A stretch of DNA of 64,000 nucleotides from positions 62,001 through 126,000 of the forward strand of contig MPDE01000010.1 in assembly GCA_001874335.1 (NCBI GenBank). The letters are read 5' to 3'. Each line of letters starts with the position of its first letter. The stretch's first letter is position 1. The notes beneath the pieces were generated by a model, which saw only the letters and a program-made list of their open reading frames with translations, searched no databases and was not told the origin of the DNA. The translations under genes were made by a program, and so were the position numbers. The DNA is from Bacteroidetes bacterium MedPE-SWsnd-G2 (GTDB lineage Bacteria; Bacteroidota; Bacteroidia; Flavobacteriales; Flavobacteriaceae). Below are positions 55,034 through 61,308 of the stretch, in pieces.

Positions 55034-56812
55034 ATGAGTCTTCAACAGAGCATTTCAAACGGAGTAATTGACGCTATGAAGTCAATTTATGGTGCAACTT
55101 TAGAATCTGTAGAATTTCAAGCAACACGTAAGGAGTTTGCGGGAGATATTACAGTAGTTGTTTTTCCTATGTTGAGGGTTGTAAAAGGGAATCCTGTAGC
55201 TATTGGTACAGGGATTGGAGAATATTTGGTTGAAAACTCAGATTCTGTAAAAGCATTTAATGTTGTAAAAGGGTTTTTAAATATTGAAATTGATGATGCT
55301 TTTTATATCAACTTTTTCAACGAAATTTTATCAAATGAAAATTACGGATTTGTAACTCCAAATGAAGACGATAAAGCGGTAATGGTGGAGTATTCTTCTC
55401 CAAATACCAACAAACCACTTCATCTTGGTCATATAAGAAACAACTTATTAGGATATAGTGTTGCCGAAATTTTAAAAGCTTCAGGTAGTCCAGTATATAA
55501 AACCCAAATTATTAATGATAGAGGAATTCATATTTGTAAAAGTATGATTGCTTGGCAGAAATTTGGTCATGGGGAAACTCCAGAATCTACAGGATTGAAA
55601 GGGGATAAGCTTGTTGGAAATTACTATGTTAAATTTGATAAAGAATATAAGCAGGAGATTTCAAATTTAATGGCTGAAGGTATGTCTGAAGACGACGCGA
55701 AGAAACAAGCGCCTTTATTAATAGAAGCTCAAGAAATGCTTAGAAAATGGGAAGCCGGAGATGAAGCTGTTGTTGCTCTTTGGGAAACCATGAATGGTTG
55801 GGTATACGACGGATTTGATGTCACGTATAAAAACCTTGGTGTAGATTTTGATTGCTACTATTACGAAAGTAACACCTATTTATTAGGTAAAGAATTTGTA
55901 ACTGAAGGCTTAAAATCGGGAGTGTTTTTCCAAAAGGAAGATGGTTCTGTTTGGTGTGATTTAACTGAGGATGGTTTAGATGAAAAGATCGTTTTAAGAG
56001 CAGATGGTACGGCCGTTTATATGACTCAAGATATTGGTACTGCAATTCAAAGAATTAAAGATTACCCTAATGTTGGAGGTATGGTTTATACCGTAGGAAA
56101 TGAACAAGATTATCACTTTAAAGTTTTGTTTCTGATTCTTAAAAAATTAGGATTTGTATGGGCTAAAAACTTATATCATTTAAGTTATGGTATGGTTGAT
56201 TTGCCAAGCGGTAAGATGAAAAGTAGAGAAGGTACTGTTGTTGACGCTGATGATTTGATTGTAGAAATGGCAAGTACTGCAAAAGCAATTTCATCTGAAT
56301 TAGGTAAACTTGAAGGTTACAGTGAAGAAGATAAAAACAAGCTTTACCAGATTATTGGTTTGGGTGCTCTAAAATATTATATATTAAAGGTAGATCCTAA
56401 AAAGAGAATTTTATTTGATCCAAAAGAGTCTATCGATTTCCAAGGTAATACCGGACCATTTATTCAATATACATACGCTAGAATCCAATCTATTCTACGA
56501 AAGGCAGATTTTAATTTAGGAGCGGCAGTTAGTGTTACTGCATTACATCCAAAAGAAAAAGAGTTGTTGAAGCAAATTCAATTGTTTCCTGAGGTTATTC
56601 AGAATGCAGCTCAGAATCATAGTCCGGCTTTAATAGCAAATTACACCTACGACTTGGTGAAAGAATTTAATTCATTCTATCAAAATGTATCTATTTTGGG
56701 AGCAGATAGCGATGATGAGAAGGCTTTCCGTGTGAATTTAGCACAATCGGTTGGACGCATTATTAAAAACGCGTTTAAGATATTAGGAATTGAAGTTCCT
56801 GAACGTATGTAG
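55034..56812 (+). CDS. argS: Arginyl-tRNA synthetase
   Basis: This class I synthetase charges tRNA-Arg. The 592 residues have the N-terminal Add-1 domain (VVVFPMLRVVKGNPVAIGTGIGEYL), the HIGH motif as HLGHIRNN near 130-137, the KMSKS-region segment SGKMKSREGTV and a C-terminal anticodon-binding domain ending FKILGIEVPERM. The sequence is normal for Bacteroidota. It is convergent with the DinB gene, five bases apart. Confidence 0.97.
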   Translation: MSLQQSISNGVIDAMKSIYGATLESVEFQATRKEFAGDITVVVFPMLRVVKGNPVAIGTGIGEYLVENSDSVKAFNVVKGFLNIEIDDAFYINFFNEILSNENYGFVTPNEDDKAVMVEYSSPNTNKPLHLGHIRNNLLGYSVAEILKASGSPVYKTQIINDRGIHICKSMIAWQKFGHGETPESTGLKGDKLVGNYYVKFDKEYKQEISNLMAEGMSEDDAKKQAPLLIEAQEMLRKWEAGDEAVVALWETMNGWVYDGFDVTYKNLGVDFDCYYYESNTYLLGKEFVTEGLKSGVFFQKEDGSVWCDLTEDGLDEKIVLRADGTAVYMTQDIGTAIQRIKDYPNVGGMVYTVGNEQDYHFKVLFLILKKLGFVWAKNLYHLSYGMVDLPSGKMKSREGTVVDADDLIVEMASTAKAISSELGKLEGYSEEDKNKLYQIIGLGALKYYILKVDPKKRILFDPKESIDFQGNTGPFIQYTYARIQSILRKADFNLGAAVSVTALHPKEKELLKQIQLFPEVIQNAAQNHSPALIANYTYDLVKEFNSFYQNVSILGADSDDEKAFRVNLAQSVGRIIKNAFKILGIEVPERM

Positions 56813-56817
56813 TAACT

Positions 56818-57363
56818 TTAAAAGTTAGTATTACGATTTAAGGCTTGGACAATATGTGCATAATGATGATTACAATGCCAGGCGTAATTAGCAATGGCTT
56901 CATCTAATCTCACTTGCTTGTTATATTCTGGGTGGATATATGTTAGTGCGCGTTGTTCCTCATTTAGGGATCTAAGCAATTTAGTCAGCCTGTAATGAGT
57001 GCCCTCAATAATTTTTAAGGAATAAATAATCGTGTCGTCGGTGCCATCAATTAAATTGGCCCAACGGTCTTCCATGTAGGGTTTAATAGTGACGTTTTCT
57101 TCGGTTAAAGTTAATTTAAATCTAATTAAACAGTTTGTATGGCTGTCTGCGCAGTGATGCACCACTTGCTTTATGTTCCATCCATTAGGTCGGTAATTAT
57201 AGTTTAATTGCTCGGTAGTCAATTCTGAAACCAAAGTTTTGAGATTACTAGGGAATCGCTCTAAAGTTGAAATATAATTTTCGAGATCTTCGGAAGTAAT
57301 GGTTTTAAGAGGAGAGAACGGACCGATGGGGAATTTTAGATGTTCTAATTCTAAAGTATTCAT
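56818..57363 (-). CDS. DinB/YfiT-like (bacillithiol-transferase type) protein
   Basis: The 181-residue four-helix bundle has the metal-binding His set seen in DinB proteins: VVHHCADSHTNC and NYAWHCNHHYAHIVQ. The N-terminal LKFPIGPFSPLKTIT and GWNIKQVVHHCADSH match the YfiT/BstA branch, which transfers bacillithiol to electrophiles for detoxification. A bacillithiol role is inferred from the branch only. It lies alone on the minus strand between argS and the TonB-receptor operon. Confidence 0.8.
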   Translation of the reverse strand: MNTLELEHLKFPIGPFSPLKTITSEDLENYISTLERFPSNLKTLVSELTTEQLNYNYRPNGWNIKQVVHHCADSHTNCLIRFKLTLTEENVTIKPYMEDRWANLIDGTDDTIIYSLKIIEGTHYRLTKLLRSLNEEQRALTYIHPEYNKQVRLDEAIANYAWHCNHHYAHIVQALNRNTNF

Positions 57364-57424
57364 TAGTTAAGAGTTAGGTGTGTTAGTTGATTAAAGTTAA
57401 ACAAAAAAGTTAATATCAACGTTT

Positions 57425-59782
57425 TTAGAATCTTACCCTAAAACTTATGTTTGGTGTGATGTCTAATGCACGGTTCTCAATTTTAGAAATATTGTCGTTG
57501 TCATCTAAGCTGTAATACACATTTAGAACATTATTAGAGTTAAATATATTCCAAATAGACAGCCCTACAGTCGCATTTGTAGTCCGGCTCAGAGGAAAAT
57601 CATAGGTTCCAGAAAAATCGGCACGAAGATAATTGTCTAGTCGTTCGGCATTAGGGCTGTCAAAATTTATAGTGCCGTTTACAACTTCATTTCCTTTAAC
57701 AGGAATGGTTGTAGGTTTTCCAGAATGCCAATTTATACCTAAAGCTAATTTAAAACTACTAATAGTGTAGGTTCCTGCAAATGTTAAAGCATGGGTGATG
57801 TCTAAGTTGTTTGGGAATTCAATTCCATCGTTTAAAAAACTGAATTCATAATTGTTTTCCGAATAGGAGTAGCTAATCCAGCTACCAAAGTTGTCAAATT
57901 GTTTATTGATTAAAAAGTCAATGCCATATATGTTATACCCTCCTATAGTGTTTGAGTATTGAAATTGGTTTTGAAAGGCTTGACTTCGGGAGTTGATACC
58001 ATCAACATGTTTAGAGAAACCTTCAATACTTACTAATAAATCGTTGTGATTGTATTGAAATCCAGCAGAAATTTGTTGGCTTTTGGTAATGGGCATGTCA
58101 AAATTGTTGGATAAAACCCATCTTCTTTTTTCAATGCCCAAAAAGTCGTTTTGTAAATCTATAATCTGAGAAGTTGTCTGGCTTTTCAATTCTCCTAAAA
58201 TTTCAAACTTAAAATATTGCGCAAAGCGTTGGCTAAAGCTAATTCTTGGCTCTAAAGTAAACACGTCGAGCTTACCAACGTAATTTCCTCTTAAGCCCAG
58301 TACAATCTTGGTATACGCATTGTTTGAAAGATATTCGGCTTCAGTAAATACAGAATGCGTTCTGAGTACTTCTTTTTCATACCTTCTAAAAACAGGATTA
58401 TTTAATTCTTCCAGATTACCAATGCCTACCTCAAAAAACTGATAGCCCCCTTTAAATTTAAAATTAATGTTGCTAACAAATGAGGCATCTAATTTGATAG
58501 CAGTTTCTAAAACTTCATTTTCCTGAGTTAAGCGCTGCTGATTTAATAAATCGTAATTAGTTGCTCTTAAATCATAATTAGAGGCATAAATCTGGGCTGA
58601 GGTTTGAAAATCTCGTGACCAAAGTTTGGTGTATGTGATTCCTCCCGAATAATTTTTTTGTTTTAAAGTGCTTTCTAAAGCTTCATCAATCGTGTTGATT
58701 GTTGAAATTTCATCATAATTAAGGTCATTATACTGGGTCAATAAATTAACCCTTAATAAATCTGAAGGTGTGATATCCCAAAGGTATTTTGCATTAATAT
58801 CATAAAAGTAAAAACTCTCGTTTTGAGTAATGGTATTATTAGAGTTTTCTTGATTATTGGTGATGTCGGTATCCTGAAAAACCCGCTTAAAATACTGATC
58901 GTAGGTTGGGGAAGTTGCAAAATCTGTAAACGAGCGTCTTGCCGAAAGTTGAAATTCACTGGTTTTAGAAATTGGAGCCTTAATAAATCCGCCAATATTT
59001 ATAAGATTCACATCTAAACTGGCTTTAAATTCATTGTCAATACTATTAGATTGCCTCATGTCAATCACACTTGAAACACCATCTCCGTACATAGCAGGAG
59101 TTCCGTTTTTGGCAACATCTATTCTTTTTGTGAGATAGGGGTTAAATGCAGAAATCAATCCGAAAAAATGTCCAGATTGGTACATTTTGATACCGTCTAA
59201 AAGAATGAGGTTTTGGTCGTGAGTTCCTCCTCTAATATTTAAGTTAGAAACAGACTCTTCTGCACTTATTATTCCAGGTATAGATTGTACTGTTTGTAGG
59301 ACATCAGGCTCAATTAAACCAGGTAAAATTCCTAATTTATTGGGCTTTATTGTAATTATACCTTTGTTGTTTTTCGAAAGCCCCGAAGTTAAGTACTTTG
59401 TAACAAATACCTCTTGTAATAGTTGGGGTTGAGATAAGCTGGTTGGTGATTTTGATTTTGTAGCAATAACATACGAGCTATCATCAATGCTTTCAAAATT
59501 TAATCCCGATTTCTCTTCTAAGTAAGTTATGATTTCAGGAAGCGGTAGTTGGTAATCAGGAGGCGAAATAAATTTGTTTTCTAAGGTTTTGTCTGCATAA
59601 GAAAACGAAACTTCAAATTGCCGTTCAATTTTGACTAAAATTTGAGACAAAGATTCTTTTTGCGCTTCTTCAACCTGAGCATTCAAGTTAAAGAAGCAAC
59701 AAAAAATTAAGGCAATAAAAAGGTGAAATTTTAAATAGTTTTTACTCAAGCGATAATTTGATTTGACCATGGTTTTTACCAT
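57425..59782 (-). CDS. STN-domain TonB-dependent receptor (FecA-like signalling transducer)
   Basis: The 785-residue outer membrane receptor has a signal peptide (about 15-35, ending NAQ), an STN domain (about 45-105, LSQILVKIERQFEVSFSYADKTL) that signals to FecR, a plug with SIPGIISAEESVSNLNIRGGTHDQNLILLDGIKM, and a 22-strand-like barrel ending ISFRVRF. The start overlaps the 3' end of the FecR gene by up to 41 bases (a later Met at residue 5 is possible). Together with FecR and the ECF sigma factor it forms a surface-signalling unit. The ligand is unknown; the small plug loops do not reveal it. Confidence 0.92.
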   Translation of the reverse strand: MVKTMVKSNYRLSKNYLKFHLFIALIFCCFFNLNAQVEEAQKESLSQILVKIERQFEVSFSYADKTLENKFISPPDYQLPLPEIITYLEEKSGLNFESIDDSSYVIATKSKSPTSLSQPQLLQEVFVTKYLTSGLSKNNKGIITIKPNKLGILPGLIEPDVLQTVQSIPGIISAEESVSNLNIRGGTHDQNLILLDGIKMYQSGHFFGLISAFNPYLTKRIDVAKNGTPAMYGDGVSSVIDMRQSNSIDNEFKASLDVNLINIGGFIKAPISKTSEFQLSARRSFTDFATSPTYDQYFKRVFQDTDITNNQENSNNTITQNESFYFYDINAKYLWDITPSDLLRVNLLTQYNDLNYDEISTINTIDEALESTLKQKNYSGGITYTKLWSRDFQTSAQIYASNYDLRATNYDLLNQQRLTQENEVLETAIKLDASFVSNINFKFKGGYQFFEVGIGNLEELNNPVFRRYEKEVLRTHSVFTEAEYLSNNAYTKIVLGLRGNYVGKLDVFTLEPRISFSQRFAQYFKFEILGELKSQTTSQIIDLQNDFLGIEKRRWVLSNNFDMPITKSQQISAGFQYNHNDLLVSIEGFSKHVDGINSRSQAFQNQFQYSNTIGGYNIYGIDFLINKQFDNFGSWISYSYSENNYEFSFLNDGIEFPNNLDITHALTFAGTYTISSFKLALGINWHSGKPTTIPVKGNEVVNGTINFDSPNAERLDNYLRADFSGTYDFPLSRTTNATVGLSIWNIFNSNNVLNVYYSLDDNDNISKIENRALDITPNISFRVRF

Positions 59783-60632
59783 ACCTTAAATGTAGAGGAA
59801 AGGTAATAGATTTAATGGCAACATCATAATTGTTGTGTACAAAAGTACCCGTAAATAATTGGTTGGTGTCGATGCCAGAAGCATCAAAAGTTACATTGTA
59901 CTGTCGCTCAAATTCTGCAAGCACTTGCTTGTATGGAATACTGCTGAATTGGCTCTTATTTATAATCCAATGTGGTTGAGTAAGGGCTTCTTTTTCTTTT
60001 GCAATTAATTTCCCATCAATTATCAAAAAGCTATCTCCAGCAGTTAATATTGTATTTGTAGTATTATAATTTACGTTTACGCGGCCTTCAAAACATCTCA
60101 CTTCAAAGTAGTTTTCTCTGTCCTTTACGTTAAATTGAGTTCCTAAAACGCTAACAATACCTGTTTTAGTATTCACGTTAAATTTAGATCCTTTGGCAAC
60201 TTTAAAATAAGCTTCTCCATTTAAAGATAGGCTCCTATTTTTGGCCCAATTTTCTGGGTTGTAAGTAAGTTCAGAATCAGCATTTAGCATCACTTCTGAA
60301 AGATCTGGTAGATTTAGGTTTGTTTTCTCAGCGGCTAAAGTTTGGATATGCATTTCTGATGTACTTGTTCCAAAATAAATTCCTAAGGCTACAATTAAAA
60401 GCGCAGCTATTTTTAAAAATGGGCTATTCCAATTTATTGAAGATGTTTTGCTTGTATTGTGAATAACATTTTTAAACACAGTCTCGCTATCAAAGTCAGG
60501 TGCTTTAAATTGAGCACTGCTTTCACTTAGTTTTATTAACTCGTCATAATCGTTTAACGCTCTGAATTCCTTTTCTTCTTCAGCGGTTAAGTTATGGTCA
60601 AGCCATTTTAATATTAAATCTTCTCGTTTCAT
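59742..60632 (-). CDS. FecR-family anti-sigma factor
   Basis: The inner membrane regulator (296 residues, MKREDLILKWLDHNLTAEEEKEFRAL; a start five codons earlier at 60647 is also possible) has an N-terminal cytosolic part, one TM (about 78-96, FLKIAALLIVALGIYFG), the FecR domain (ADSELTYNPENWAKNRSLSLNGEAYFKVAKGSKFNVNTKTGIVSVLGTQFNV) and a C-terminal STN-like domain that meets the receptor (FSSIPYKQVLAEFERQYNVTF). It holds the sigma factor until the receptor signals. It overlaps the receptor gene, so the two are translationally linked. Confidence 0.93.
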   Translation of the reverse strand: MKREDLILKWLDHNLTAEEEKEFRALNDYDELIKLSESSAQFKAPDFDSETVFKNVIHNTSKTSSINWNSPFLKIAALLIVALGIYFGTSTSEMHIQTLAAEKTNLNLPDLSEVMLNADSELTYNPENWAKNRSLSLNGEAYFKVAKGSKFNVNTKTGIVSVLGTQFNVKDRENYFEVRCFEGRVNVNYNTTNTILTAGDSFLIIDGKLIAKEKEALTQPHWIINKSQFSSIPYKQVLAEFERQYNVTFDASGIDTNQLFTGTFVHNNYDVAIKSITFPLHLRYGKNHGQIKLSLE

Positions 60633-60689
60633 TATTCTTCTATTCATAACTATAACAACTTTGGTTTTTATTTCCCTACCCTAAGGTTG

Positions 60690-61205
60690 TTATAATTCTT
60701 CAATTTCTTCTTTTAATTTTTTTAAAGCACCATAAATTCGTTTTTCTACAGCCTTAACAGAGATTCCTAATAAAGCGGCAATTTCTTTAAATCGCTTGCC
60801 TTCAGTTCGGTTCATTAAAAAAGCTTCGCGCTGTGCTTCTGTTAGTTTTGCTAAAGCATTTTGAAGCTTTTCATTATACTGTTTCTCTTCTAAAATAAAT
60901 TCTGGAGATTCATTTGTGGAAGACCTTGGCTTAGTCTGTTGATATTTTAAAACTACTTTTTGATGCGCATATGCGTTGAGCATTAGGTTGTTTGCTGTGG
61001 TATAAACAAAACTTTTTGCTTTGCTTGGTGGTACCTTTGCGCAATTTTGCCATAGCTTAATAAACGCCTCCTGTACTTTATCTTGAGGATTCAGCTGCTC
61101 ACCATATTTATAGTACAGCATATTGTGTAAGTTTTTAGCGTACTTAGTAAAAAAGGAGGAAAAAATTTTCTCCTCACATATATGATCCTGAAGTTGTTTG
61201 TCCAT
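60690..61205 (-). CDS. ECF RNA polymerase sigma factor, FecI type
   Basis: The 171-residue protein starts at ATG 61205 (MDKQLQDHICEEKIFSSFFTKYAKNL). A longer open frame back to 61343 is rejected because a TACATTTG -7 element lies at 61233-61226 inside it. Region 2 shows QDKVQEAFIKLWQNCAKVP and region 4 REAFLMNRTEGKRFKEIAALLGISVKAVEKRIYGALKKLK, both typical. It heads the sigma-FecR-receptor operon and would direct transcription of its own regulon; the divergent gene at 61309 is a candidate target. Confidence 0.93.
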   Translation of the reverse strand: MDKQLQDHICEEKIFSSFFTKYAKNLHNMLYYKYGEQLNPQDKVQEAFIKLWQNCAKVPPSKAKSFVYTTANNLMLNAYAHQKVVLKYQQTKPRSSTNESPEFILEEKQYNEKLQNALAKLTEAQREAFLMNRTEGKRFKEIAALLGISVKAVEKRIYGALKKLKEEIEEL

Positions 61206-61225
61206 TTTATAAAATTGATGGTGCT

Positions 61226-61233
61226 CAAATGTA
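61226..61233 (-). promoter_or_regulatory. -7 promoter element of the ECF sigma operon
   Basis: The minus strand reads TACATTTG (TAnnTTTG), about 21 bases before ATG 61205. It makes the operon, at least in part, dependent on the primary sigma factor and fixes the start of the sigma gene. Confidence 0.5.
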
Positions 61234-61308
61234 AAAAAAAATAGAAAGGGAGGTAGGGGATTTTTTTGTTTAGGTGTTTTATAAATATTACAACCAAATT
61301 TATATGAT

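Noticed and set aside
56806-56832. TAACTTT-AAAAGTTA inverted repeat between argS and the DinB gene as a terminator
   Set aside because: The stem is all A/T with a tiny loop and no clear T-run, so it is too weak to call.
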